Source: Dipylidium caninum | Lineage: Eukaryota > Platyhelminthes > Cestoda > Cyclophyllidea > Dipylidiidae | Reading direction: 5' to 3' | Assembly: GCA_017562135.1 (NCBI GenBank) | Contig: QEYB01001654.1 | Span: 357,653-421,652, forward strand | Length of the DNA stretch: 64,000 nucleotides | Part shown: piece after piece, positions 38,848 to 51,022 of the stretch | Layout: every line of letters begins with the position of its first letter | Numbering within the stretch: the stretch's first letter is position 1 | Notes under the pieces: model-generated | Databases searched by the model: none | Told to the model about the DNA's origin: nothing | Seen by the model: only the letters and a program-made list of their open reading frames with translations | Translations under genes and position numbers: made by a program

Positions 38848-41800
38848 CTGAAGTGCTTCCGCGCAAATTTTCGAAGTGGATGAAAAATAGATTCCTCGGC
38901 TATAGAAATCGGTCTATCAAAGCACATACGGAAAAACATAATGAAAATATCTATTTAGGGAATGGGAGACTTGTGGTACTCTTCTCTTTTATTATTAACT
39001 GATATACTTCATTCGAGTAAGATGTCAAATCAACCGCTTAGATCTAGATACGACAATTAAGGAAAGTTACTGAATTGTATTTTTAAGAAGTTAGAGTCTT
39101 GCCTCTTTATCTTTTAATCTGGTTCCCTCTGCCTTAGACTTTATGCTTTGAGAGGATACAGCAAATTTATTTACCGTAGTGGGTACAGTTTACAAGTAGG
39201 TAGATGCATTTTTTAAAATGTTGTAAGACTCCATTGTCATATTACCATAGTTGGTATAACCTCTCACCACTTCTACCTTCCTATGTCTTCATTCTTGGAA
39301 AGACACCAAAATAAGTGTGAGTTGTAACACTTACAGTCGCATTGCAGCAGTGGCGGGAGCCAGGGGAAGTCAGAAATGGACTACGCAAACTCCGCTTATG
39401 AACACAAACTTAAGAATTTACTTTGGCGTTCAATGTCTCTTTGGGCTGTTATTAATCAGCTCCTTTAAGGAGGGTGAAACACTGACATTTTCAAACCTCT
39501 CCCTATGACTTGTTTAGACGACAGTTCCCAAAGGTATTTTGCGATTGTTTTTTGACCACTTTGCTTCAGTACTTTAACAATGATCAAGTAAGAGTTTTTA
39601 AAGTAAAAGGTCCGCCCTCAAGGTTATTTTTTTCCAGTTCTATTTTAGATTGGATTAAAGAAACGCGCTCTCGAAGTTACTAATAGGGTAACTCCCGAGT
39701 GGACCTTGAGTCCGCCACAATGATAGTGAAATGACCTGATCGCAAAGCTGACTTTCACATACACATAGGATGAGAGATCAAATGATTCCGACTAAAGTGA
39801 AAAGCATAAATTCGAGGGTCAAGAATCGAGATTCCTTGAGGAGTTACCACACGACCTAATTCAGTCATGCGGGTTTAGTTTCTTTCCTGTCATGTATAAA
39901 GAAAGTGACAACTAACAAGCTAGGATGACAAAAAGCTTACCGTTTCCGGATCTTTTGTATCAGGATGTAGGCCGAGAGATAAACTCAGTGAGATTTACTT
40001 AGAAGAGCTCACTAATAAGCATGCAAGGCAACTATGAGGTTTTGAGAAAGAACAAGTATATCTGGAACGGAGAAATCATCACAAAGAAAGGACAAAGAAT
40101 GTTTGGCAGATGCGTGGAGATGGTCCAACGCCACAAGTCACTACAATTTTTGAACTGCATGCCGTAATTCCTAACGAAAAGTGCAAGCCGATTCAAAGCT
40201 AATCTTCACGAAAAGCTCAGTTGTTGCAAAACATAGAGGTAACGCCAAAATCTGATGAAAATAACAGGCACGATTATTACCACGACCAAGAATAGAAAAC
40301 ACGCCAATGGGCGTTAAATGAACGATAGAACGAAGAGGAAATTAATGCATCCACAGTTTTAAACCCCACTTTGTTTCGGGGATTTCTGCACGAAGAAGTG
40401 GATGGAATGGCGTACCTATTTTTTTTCCGTAACGTAACGACTTTTGACTGGGACGACTTTTATAGGATCATCGGAATAGCACAAGCCCATGAGAGCATGT
40501 CTTGGAAGGGTCTTAGCAACCATCGAATTAGTCTAAGGTCATTTAAAAAATAAAAAAATTGCACTTGACACTGATATTTTTTGCTATTGGATCTTCCGCC
40601 AAATCGCTCTTCACTATCAAAATCATCCAGTCGTAATTTGTCACCGTAAAGGTGATGCCAAACTTTTGTCCACATCCTGATGCTTATATGCCACTCTGAG
40701 GTGCTTTACAACTGACGAAGAAGCCTGTCGCTTTTCGGTGGATTGTTGAAAATTTTAAAATTTTGGTAGATTTAAATAGAACTCAGTAAAAGAGTAGAGA
40801 AGTAGTCCGAGTTAAATGCTTCACTTTATCCGACTAAGGAAATAAAAATGATTGGAAACGAAAGGTCACGAAAGTCGAAAACATTCTTTTTTGTCATGCT
40901 TCCTTACCTACGTTCTGACAGTCTCAATTAACCCAATCAACATATCGAGAACTGGGACGACAGATTAACTTATGAAGGGACATTTGGTTGGACGTGGAAC
41001 TGTCATCAAACAGGACTACGCAAACGATGCACAAATTAAATGTAGGCGAACGGGCGGACAATTTTTCTGGCATAATTTTGGAAATTTGCATCCTGAATGC
41101 ACATTTTAATAAACTCTCGAATGATTACTAACAGAGAATGTTATAAGTTGCTGCTTTTCTCTAGAGGTAGTTACTTGGGCATCAAGACAATAATGAAGGA
41201 AGTGGAATTGTTATTCGCTTGTTTGCCTTCTTCCTTTATCTCTCCAACTTAACTTATATGCAATGTATAAAATTTGAATGACAACTGATAAGAGCGATTC
41301 TAACTTTTACTAATTTGTTTAATACTCATCGTGTTGAGGAGAGCAGAATGAAACATGCTACCTGGAAACAAACTGGTACAAGACATCCATCACGAATACA
41401 AATAGTGTTTATGCGCTACCCACCCTAAAATTTGCACATTTATTGTTATCTCTGCCACAGTTCAGTACTCATAGAATTCCTCAATGGCTTTCGAGTCCCC
41501 AGTAAAACACATTTTAGTCTCTTTAGGAAATAATTATTTTGACGTGGTGATATGGGGGAAATGTGGGACATGATGATGTTTATTTTGGCTCTTTTTTTTC
41601 TATCAAACGGATGGAGGGACGGCTTTTTTACCCAACACCTCTTGATAATGTCGATCAAGAATGCGTGGGTGAATTCCTAAGGAGGTGGCAACCGAATTCT
41701 CCTACTTATTATCACCTTCATTGAAGGTGGACAGGATAGGAGATGACGGGAGATAAGTGCTCATGAAGACATCAGCAGAAGAACATCGTCTAAACACTGG

Positions 41801-43510
41801 ATTTTCTACGCATAAAATTAAGTAGTACATTCACATTATGCAACTTCACAAACGACCTTATGGTGACAAGATTCTCCTGAGGTGCTCTCGAATTGACGAA
41901 TGCCAGTTTAACATGGCATGACCTCATTTCGTGATCTGCATTTCGTTAGGATAATGTCTATCTTTGTACTTTTTTGAAGGACTATCACTGAAAAATTCGG
42001 TTTATTCATGGAAACATTAGAATACTTTATTCTCTTCAACCTTTTCAAATAGATGAGATGGGCGAATAGATTGTGTGGCTTAAAAGAGGGATGAATTGAA
42101 ACCAAAAACAAGAGTTGTGCTATCTCGACGACCACGTTATCGTCTGCGGCAGTATTAAAATAAAGTCGGTGGGAAGGAAAAACAAAATTACCGAAGCCTC
42201 CCAACCAAGACTTCAGCATTATTAAATCACAGCGTCATAACTTGAACATCTCATTTTTACTACCTGGATGGAGCTGTGGACTGTTCACGGTTTGCGGAGG
42301 ACAATGATGAAGATAACAATTAACATCATGCCGGCATATTTTACTGGAAGAATTAACAATAGAACTGCTCAGTTTTATCAGCTCAGTACCTTTTCTACAA
42401 TTTCATGATGACATTTTTAAATTTCTGTAGTCATTTTCAAGGTGTGCTACTTAATAATCAAAAATCGCGCAGGATTTTGCAAAGGGAAACAAGACGGAGT
42501 CATTAAACAGTGGCTAAGTGGGGAGCATAATGAAAAAAAGGGGCCTAGAATTTTGACTGGTGAAAAGGCATGGAAATGACCAAACTCTTTGTTCAACATG
42601 GCAACAAAAACGATACTTAATTTCACTTTATTTAGACCCCTACGTAGATTGTAATGTAAGCTAGAAAACTATAATGCGATTACGCAGACAAATATACATT
42701 TGAACGACACACTAGATATTAATTAAAGAAAAAAAATGTTTAACAGAAAGGGAAATGCAATACAGGTGGGTGTCGACAAAATCAACCCAAATAACAACAA
42801 ATCAGATGTGGCGTGACTGCGTGATACAGGAGAGAAGAAAACTGCGGCTTTATTTTAAATGTCATAAGGCATAAGTTGATTGACCTACATATGGCAGTTA
42901 AGTGGAGAAGACCCAAGACGCTCGAAGAGGCCTGTGGCAAAGCATGCAAACGACCACATTTTCCTGAAGTTCTCGATAACTCCATCTCAATTGTTCGCTT
43001 GCCTTTCTGATACTCACTGACATGCGTGAGAATGACTCTACTCCATAGTTGGTTGAGTCGACGTTTGGTACGCTCAATTTTTATTGAGTGGAATTAACTT
43101 ACTGTAGACACGCGGAATAATCTCGTGGTCACACGCATGCAATGTAAGGAGGTGTGGGCGGGCGATTGGTTGAGGAGAAGGGCGGTGAGACAGTGGCGAC
43201 AATTAAGGGTGAATGAGGAATGTATGTGTTTCAATTACCTATTCGCTTCATTGCTGGGGGAGAAAAGCGCATAATGAGGAATTTTTTTTTGGGGGGGGGG
43301 AGGGGGAGGAATCTGTCGTGTTAGTAGCTTAGTAACAGCAATATCTTACAAATAAGTGGATGGATAGTGGACGAGGAAGAGGAGGGCATAGGAAGGCGGT
43401 GTCCATGGGCGAGGTACAAGAAACGAATGGGAAAAGGATGGTTCGCAGCTGCTAATCGAAGGTGATGATCAATGTGGACTGTGTTAATTTGGAAGTTAGT
43501 GAATATCGTG
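38848..43510. other. Mostly empty stretch, one weak exon candidate
   Basis: AT-rich sequence without a supported gene. A minus-strand segment at about 40564-40678 reads VWHHLYGDKLRLDDFDSEER and further hydrophilic residues after a CATCAG acceptor-like site, but lacks a good donor. A run of nine T and ten G lies at 43282-43300. Confidence 0.5.
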
Positions 43511-43867
43511 TCAAATAGAAAGACGGTGACAATTAGTGAAACCATTGCCATAATGAAAGTAGGTAGGGGAGCACGTGGAGCCTATGAACGTCACACTTCT
43601 TAAGCCTGTGGCGCATGCATAACCACCGTATCTCTGTCCACCGATAGTTTGTTGAGTGCCAGGTCGATAGCCTATTACGGTATTTGAGCCACTGACACAT
43701 GGGTAGGCAAGAGCGTAACCCTGTCTTCCACAGATTTTGCTGCTACACCCAAGGCTATCAGCGCAAGCGGTACTGCAGCACAGGGCGCAGGGTACGCCAT
43801 AGACGTAGGAAGTGGAGGTGTAGACGGTGGTGCCGTAGACAGAAGGGAGGAGGAACATATCACACAA
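43511..43867 (-). CDS. Small Cys/Tyr/Gly-rich protein
   Basis: A single open frame of 118 codons, beginning MCDMFLLPSVYGTTVYTSTS. It has Tyr/Thr/Val-rich N-terminal sequence, then YGVPCALCCSTACADSLGCS, CGRQGYALAYPCVSG and a Gly/Tyr-rich part (GGQRYGGYACATG). The block DSLGCSSKICGRQGYALA aligns with DRLGYSS...VCRETYAIA of the gene at 53655, so the two are paralogues. A TATA-like AATAAAAG (43915-43922, minus) lies about 50 bases upstream. A typical cleavable signal peptide is not obvious. The true C-terminus may be earlier or in a shifted frame. Possible structural or eggshell-type protein; function unknown. Confidence 0.6.
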   Translation of the reverse strand: MCDMFLLPSVYGTTVYTSTSYVYGVPCALCCSTACADSLGCSSKICGRQGYALAYPCVSGSNTVIGYRPGTQQTIGGQRYGGYACATGLRSVTFIGSTCSPTYFHYGNGFTNCHRLSI

Positions 43868-44197
43868 GTGTTAGATAAATTTGGAGGCATGCTGATGGAG
43901 GGTGTCTTTGCTATCTTTTATTAGGCGTCGGTTAGTACACTCACATGAATGCAAGTACGTGATATGATTTTACACGCATAACAGTCAAATGATGCCCATG
44001 TATAATCACGTTAGCGGTCTTAACAAACCAGCCCCTATAAACCGCACTCAGTTCATGTATTATCCAACCGGAGGCATCTCTCGAAGCGACACCATTCCCT
44101 TTACTACATATGCGGAGACACTAGCCTGACTAGTTTGCAGCCATGTCTGCTCCCTAACACGATAAACCACCCCTTACTGATAATACATACCATTTAA

Positions 44198-44430
44198 TTA
44201 TCTTTTATCTCCGCTGAAATATCCTCCTCTCGATGAATCGTAGAGTTGCGTCACTATGTTACCGACCCCATTATTTAGGTATTTTTGACGGTTTTCAAAG
44301 TCCTCCATATTCCACACACTGGGGTGCCGCGGTAATGTGCCATTGATGGATGAATCATCCTCGTGAGGATATGCATAGGAATTTGAATGCATCTTTGTCG
44401 CATTTATTAACTCATCATCGTCTACATTTC
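44198..44430 (-). CDS. Probable terminal exon of an unidentified gene
   Basis: After an ATTCTTTATAG acceptor the frame reads 77 codons to a TAA at 44200-44198. It is hydrophilic and acidic, with NVDDDELINATKMHSNSYAY, HPSVWNMEDFENRQKYLNNG and QLYDSSRGGYFSGDKR. It needs one base from an upstream exon, which the candidate exon at 45220-45071 supplies. The composition resembles a cytoplasmic tail, but no family is recognised. Confidence 0.5.
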
Positions 44431-45070
44431 CTATAAAGAATGCCCACACTATGAAACTCTCAATTTCCAATGTCACCTACATAACCTCACTGATCCAACA
44501 AGTCATGGCCCAAGCTCCACACGTTGAAGTGCCATGCATGCTTTGCAAGTTGCCTTTACTGAAGGCAGTTCTCACTCGCCATCACAGTGCTTTTCACTGT
44601 ATCCAATTCGTAGTTTGCCAGCTATCTATCTATTTACCCAGGTGTCCCTCGACTGAATGTCACCGACACCGACTTAAGAAATATTGTGCACCAGGGGCGG
44701 ATATGCTGATGAGATCGCAACTGATGAAGAAAGGGACTACTGTTGGAGAATCCACGTTGAGTTAATACAACCAAGGTTACTGTATTTAGGATATTCTGTC
44801 AAGGATTGGGCAAGTCATATAGGCCTTTTGCAAGAAAAATTGCCATTTTTCGGCTTATTGAATTATTTGCAGTCCTTATAACACCATTGTTAGCTGCTGT
44901 ATTTGTTTTCCTCTTTGAAATGTCTTAGAATTCCAGAAAGGTAATAAATGGTCGGAGAAATATCAAGCGGAAGTAGAGAATATGGCAAAATTTCATGCGG
45001 CAGAGAAGTTATTGCAAAGTAAGTAAATCTTAATGTAGTCATTCAGCGTTATTGTACGGTATCATCGCAC

Positions 45071-45220
45071 CGTTCTGATCAAGCCATGCTGGTTGTTTCG
45101 TCTTTATAATCTTCTTCTCATGCATGAAATAAATTTCATCCACAGCAGAAGGACTCTGTGGCCTAGAGGTGGATCCAAGGGTGCAGTCCTGTTTAACCAA
45201 GTGATGCTTTGGCGCATAGA
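45071..45220 (-). CDS. Probable penultimate exon of the same unidentified gene
   Basis: It starts after CGATCGTCTCAG and reads YAPKHHLVKQDCTLGSTSRP, then EIYFMHEKKIIKTKQPAWLD, ending at a possible AACG|GTGCGA donor whose phase fits the exon at 44430. If not spliced there the frame stops 10 codons later. Charged, Ser/Pro-containing sequence resembling a cytoplasmic region. No upstream exons were found. Confidence 0.45.
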
Positions 45221-48200
45221 CTGAGACGATCGTGTATCGCAAAAAAGCCATTAAAATGCTTACGTGCTCTTGCACTCAATCATCTGCACTTGTGTCACTT
45301 CGTGCGACCAGCATATAAGAGTCCAATATTTTCTTTATTTATTGCACGCAGGTGTTGTAACACGGCCGTATGGATGTCAACTTCTTCTTTAGCTCAGATC
45401 CAAATTCACAAATAATTATGTGTACGATGAATTGGATTCCGTAGTCGTCCTTAATAACTCCTCGTTATCAACATGTACCGGTGGTCCTCCCTAGGGCGAA
45501 TTTACGACAAACAAATTGTCAGAAATAAATTATTGGAAAGGATGACGAGTCTTTTTACATTAGTGGATGCATGTCAAAACGTCTGATTACTGATTTCCGA
45601 GACTTGAGTTACGCTTTGCCCGAGTGGAGCACAATCATGATGAATGGATAAAATTTTCTGGCGTTTCCTTCGGTTTCGGCGAAAAATAAATTAATGTGTC
45701 CCGAAAGGGTAAAATGGATAACGCGGTTGCGAATGGGCGATTCAAAGTCTCATGTAACATCCTCGTGGTTGTTGTGTTTTTGTTCTCCTTCAAGGCATAA
45801 ATCTCAATTGCGAAAGAGGTAGTGGTTGGTCGGCGACAAATAGGGTGAATTTGTCGGATGTGGTAAAATTGTGTGTGTCGTAGTTAAGTCACCTTGTCAA
45901 GAGTAACTACAGGTTGCATGTGGTCGTTCAGCGTTCTTGTCATGCAATAAGATTGCTCCGTGCCTGTATGACATCAAAAAAATGCACAGCAATGGGACTC
46001 GACCGCTGGTATGCCTTCGCCCAGCTGTATTATAGGGGGGAATCATGGAGCACTCCCTCACCATTCGAAGACACGGCAACCACAATCTTCCCTTGATTAC
46101 AGTTCGACGTTGCAGCGTGTCCTGGGTGCATCCTCGTCTGCTCATATGTCTGAGCATTGCTCATTATCATACCGAGTCCACTTAGCTTCGCAAGTACTGA
46201 TTAGGTGTACAAACAGCGGCAATCGTGTTCTGCGCAGGAAGCAGCCCAAGATGTACACCTGCTCTTACCGTTGCTCCATCATCTGCAGTGGCGTCAGTTC
46301 GAACGGCACATATGAGTGCATTCGTATTTCTCTATCAATTATGGTCGACAAATGTTATAACACTTCTGTACAGGTGGCTAGTTCCTACTTCGTTGGAACC
46401 CACGTTCACGAATTGTTGTTTGTTGCTGGGATTCCACAGTCGTCCCCAATATTTCCTCCTCATCAAAATGACCCAGTAATTCTCCTCGACGCTCGTCGAC
46501 GAACCTCATACGTACACACAGAAACACATAAAGTATGAGAGAGAATGAGAGGAAGTGCAAGTGTCTGCCATTAGGATGTCCTGAAGGGGCAAATGACAAT
46601 ACCATTCATGCCATTCAAGAGTCATGGCCACTTAGTCGCAATGTCCCTTGGTGAGGCGAGACGATTCCTCCTTCTGCTAGTTATAACAGCAGCGGCAAAC
46701 AGACGAATCACTGTTCCCACCATGATTTTAAATGCGAAACCTCACAGTTGAAGTGACTTGTACTGAGGATGTAGTCCCGTGTTCTTCAATCTTACCCGCA
46801 GATTCACTTCGCGTAGTCAACGCTTATTTGATGTCCTACTATTATTGCCTACCAGTTGATGTAGAAGCCGAATAGACGGATCGTTACCCACCAACAGTGT
46901 TTCCTCCGTGTCAATTACGTCAATCCAGCTAATGGCGCACAAATCTTTTCCGCCCACAGCTTGTTTGCCGCAATGTCCAATAGTCTGTGTCTTTTATCGC
47001 GGCGGTGAAAGGAGACCAGCAAATGCGCCAAATCACCCGCACTCATCCCTTAACTGAAGGGGGTGTTTCAGCTAAGAGCGACAGATATCTCATACACTCT
47101 GGATGTTGAGTTACAGTCGCAACTTCACTCCTATGACTACAATGCACGACATTATATATGTGGCCAGAACAATGCCAAGGGGGAGTAGTAGCGGACGCTG
47201 AGTAAGGAGAAGATGGAATGGAATGTCTGCAGTTCGTGTGGCTTATACCGACGTTCCATTACTTTTAATTCGCGGTGAAGCTTTAGCTTTACTCCGTAGT
47301 CTCAACCACGCTGTCCTTCTCAGTTTCTTCTTAACGCTTTGGACTCTTTCAAACGCACGCCCCAGTAATGGTGAATCCTCAGACTTGGTGCAGTTCTCTG
47401 CCTGTTTTGCACTATGCTGCCTTCCAGAAACCACCTACCCTCGCCCTTGTCGGTACCCTCTGCTTCACGATTTGACATCCTCATGTGCCACTGTGCAGGC
47501 ACCCATACGATTGACGGTCGTCTCAAGGCAGAAAGTGGATGTCAAGGAGATAATGTTCACCACACCATAATTTCGTCTCCCCCTGCTGCGATTTTATCAC
47601 ATCACATTTATGTGGATGTCACTCCGCTCGCTCTATCACCGACCTTGAGTAAGTTGCCACCTCATGGACTTTGTCTATAGGTGGCGTTTGGCTGAGACCC
47701 ACTTACTAAGAAAGGTCATGAACCGCCTTCGTGTCACTTATCGTGGAGCAAACGAATGCATGCATGCATTGTCAATGTTGTGACCTGGCCTCCATGTCAA
47801 AGGGTTGTTGACGGATGAACTGTGAGAAGTTCGATTGGTAACGAAGCGCTCATCATTTATCTCTATCCCACTAATAGGCGGTGGGCGGGGAAGATTTGGA
47901 AAGCAAGGGCACCGGAGGAAGAGATGGCAATACTGTCCCACATCTATGCATCTTATGGTTCGCAAGACCGGCATGTTACGAGGAGCGAAGCGGTGATGAA
48001 TTGACACGAATGCAGCGTACAAGCCCCCTGTGCGAATGGGGTGTTGAGAAAGGCGAACTTATCACCTTCACCTTTAGTTTAGGTGTCTCACAACCAAGGA
48101 TGAGAGGTCGTTTGCCGTGGTTGAGTGGTAGATCGACTGAATTGAAAAGTTGCCTGATTGTTTGGCACCCTCGTGTTAATTGATGCAAGCGAGGCCGATT

Positions 48201-50600
48201 CGAATTTTGTGCCAGTTGCCGGACACGCGGCCTGTCTTGAGCTTTTCATCGCCACTACGAGCGTTATCCGCTGCCATGATCGCCAACCTATAAGCCGGTC
48301 AGGTAGCCTTTCCATCAGGTCATCCACCGATGACACACGTATTCTCCTCAAACAACCCCAGAAGACAACTCGTATTTGGTGCATGTCGAACCCGATGTCC
48401 CCGTGGCTTAGTTCTCTCTGCCTACCACACTCGCCTCCGCTAATTGCGCAGTTAGAAGAGATATCATTACGCCTTGCGTTTGTCAATTCCGCCGTTTCAT
48501 CGTTCAGACGTCAAATAGGCGGCATCCTTTATTCCGCAGAAAGGTGAACAACAGACCAGGCGATTTGTACACCCGGGAAGCCACATTGATGTGGGGCACA
48601 CCACAGGGGGTTGGGTACAACGGTTTAGAAGATTATGTCTCCATCGTGCAACGATGAGAAGTCATCGTACAACCGTAATCCGCATCGGCCTGTGCTCAAC
48701 ACTTGGGCACTAATCATTGTATCCTTGTCATCTCTTGAAAATTATATGGCCTGCGCCTCTGTTTGTCAAAAGCTAACGCAAATCTCACCTTTCGAGTATG
48801 TTGGGAGTAACATTCATCTCGACAAGTGGAGATAGTTCTTCGGAGACATTGACTGCTTCACTAGAAGATGAAATTTGTGACGTCAGTTAATAAACATGTG
48901 CGTAGTTTAGTGGTAGATCTTGCGCTCTCATCAGTTCTTTGATAAAATACTAGTCCCTAACGCATGATTTACCCAATCGCCTGTGAAGGAATGGGGCCAG
49001 AAAGCACCCTCGTGTCGTACATTCGTACGACACACATATTTTCTCTCGGCTAGCTAACAGCAGTCTTGACTGTGCAGCAGATCATTAATTCTCTTAAGTC
49101 CAGTGACATTTGTCGCTGTAGCCTCGGTATGAAGTGAAGATCACCTCTCTAATTCTGAGCGCGACCAATCAAAACCACTCTTCTTCACTTAACGCGCCAC
49201 TTTTCGACGCGGATTCCGCCATTACAGCCGGCGACTGACACCGCATTCATCAGTGGCGGTTCGTGCCCGGCGCAAAATAGTGGATCTTAATAGGAAGAAC
49301 TGTGAAGCACTCGACCGAAATAGTCTCTCGCCACCTATTTGGACTACGAGTTCCACTAAGGAGTGGTGGCAACGCGTACCATTCAACCAGTCGTTTCTAA
49401 TTGTCTCGCTGGTCCCCAACGCCTGTCCATCTTCATCGAGCTGTCCACATGAATACAACTTTATCATTTCATCTCCCCTCGTATATTCGTTATGAATTTC
49501 GCATTGCACTAGAGGCGTTCGCCTAAACCCTATTTGAAGTGGAACCCTCTATTCCGGGGTTGTAAATGTCAGACTGACTTGGATGTCAGCCATCCTCAAC
49601 GAATGTAGTCATCGTAATCCTAATTTGTGGCGTAGAATTGATTAGGATAAGAGGGCAAATTGTCATCAAGTGCTCAGAAGTTGGCAGACTGCAAACAAAT
49701 ACGCGGGAGGTATGTAGAGATTGGGTAAAATGGGGACTGTGAAGGCCAAATAGACTGGCGGGGCATATGCTCGACAAGAGCATCAGCAAGATCTCCCTAC
49801 ACATTACTGATGCGGTCAACATGTCGTCCACATAATTAATGCTGTGCATTGCCTTAAGTTCACCCCACGGTATCAAATGTCGGTTGGAATGGACCAAACG
49901 CCATACACGACTGGTATACTTTCCGAGGAGTCCGCACGATTTCTTCGTAGCCAGCGGTGATTGCATCGGCAGCCGATGATGAATAGATGTATGGAGAGAA
50001 ATGTGACAGTCGAGATTCGCTGGTGCATTTAACCGACTTGGGTTGCAAGGTGGGAGAAAACAGCTTCCGTAGAGTTGGCTGTAAGCTAGATGGTAAGCCC
50101 TGAGACGTATTGCGAAACTGGACATTTTGGCGCTAACTGTGAAATCTCGTACTCTTCGACTCGGAAGATCGCCGTGATGTGGGAAACTATAACTGCGTAT
50201 ACGTGTGGATGCGGCATTATTGTCATCATTACTTAGTTCACCTTAAGACCAGAGGGTGGTCTTTGAAGTATCTGCATTTGACATTTTGCTCCAATTCCAT
50301 GGTTTCGGGGTCTACCCACCTTACTTCCCCCTTACTTCCGCCTTATAATACGTCATAGGGGCTCACACGATGCGCAAGTCCACTGCTGCTCAAATGCGAA
50401 TTGACGTATATTATCTCTGAGGACAAGGTCACGTTCTGACGGCACTTCGTCAGTGAAGGATGAGCCCCTCTTGCAGAGGAACTGAATGCACCATGCCCAC
50501 TTGTGGCTGCTGCGACTGGTCCAGCTGAGGAAGCCTAAATACACTGAAGCCGTCATCTTGGCAGATTGTTGACCTGGTTCTCAATCCCTGTATGCCGATG
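45221..50600. other. No supported gene; start of the GC-richer part of the window
   Basis: From about 45.9 kb the base composition is visibly richer in G and C, and long open frames appear on both strands (for instance 132 codons minus at 48088-48486 overlapped by 129 codons plus). Such overlapping frames reflect composition rather than genes. No motif or splice structure supports any of them. Confidence 0.45.
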
Positions 50601-50643
50601 TTTGTTTCGTGAGAAATTCACGTGAGTACATCAGTTCGGCGGT

Positions 50644-50650
50644 TATAAAG
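50644..50650 (+). promoter_or_regulatory. TATA box before a small Cys-rich gene
   Basis: TATAAAG, 65 bases before the ATG at 50716. The distance is close to that seen at 53592 and 57754. Confidence 0.5.
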
Positions 50651-50715
50651 GACCTATCCTCACCACCCATATCATCTGTTCAGGAATACGGGAGGAGGCG
50701 AAGTGGAGTCCGAAG

Positions 50716-51022
50716 ATGTATATGCGAAGCCCCAGTCGCCGGCCTGACACTTGCACAGCCTGCCGCTTTGGTGGGGGCAACTGCACCTGCTACTCACGCA
50801 TTTGTCACGCACACGACCGCGGATGCGCCAGCGACCTTCCTTGTAACAGCAATGCTTGTGCTGCCAACACCTACGCCTTAAGCACGTGGTATCTGTGTCC
50901 GCCATTCTGTCATCGGATGCTGTGCTTCCCCACTTATCGATCCCAAGGGGAACAGCTGTGGGTATAGCCCCGAGTACATGGGCGGCAATAATTGCTCAAA
51001 TCTGGTCACCGGCACACTTTGA
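50716..51022 (+). CDS. Small Cys-rich protein, possibly frameshifted near its end
   Basis: The open frame from 50716 gives 83 residues with about eleven Cys: TCTACRFGGGNCTCYSRICH, CASDLPCNSNACAANTYAL and CPPFCHRMLCFPTYRSQG, ending at 50967. Next to this end another frame reads SCGYSPEYMGGNNCSNLVTG to a TGA at 51020-51022, in the same Gly/Tyr/Cys style as the gene at 43511-43867. This suggests a one-base indel near 50945-50955 and a true end at 51022. The upstream TATA box and the resemblance to other members support a real, perhaps decayed, gene. Function unknown. Confidence 0.45.

Noticed and set aside
46011..46538. A 175-codon plus-strand frame with a Cys-rich start (MYTCSYRCSIICSG).
   Set aside because: No TATA box at the usual distance and no alignment with the other Cys-rich genes beyond composition.
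48088..48547. Overlapping long open frames on both strands (132 and 129 codons).
   Set aside because: Mutually overlapping frames without motifs, promoter elements or paralogues; explained by base composition.
48897..48960. tRNA-like A-box TAGTTTAGTGG.
   Set aside because: No matching B-box (GGTTCGANTCC type) at the expected distance and no cloverleaf that I could fold.
49586..50125. A 179-codon minus-strand frame containing NYVDDMLTAS, recalling the YVDD box of reverse transcriptases.
   Set aside because: Only this short motif fits. The flanking residues do not resemble reverse transcriptase blocks before or after it, and long frames are common in this GC-richer part. A profile search of the six-frame translation would settle it.
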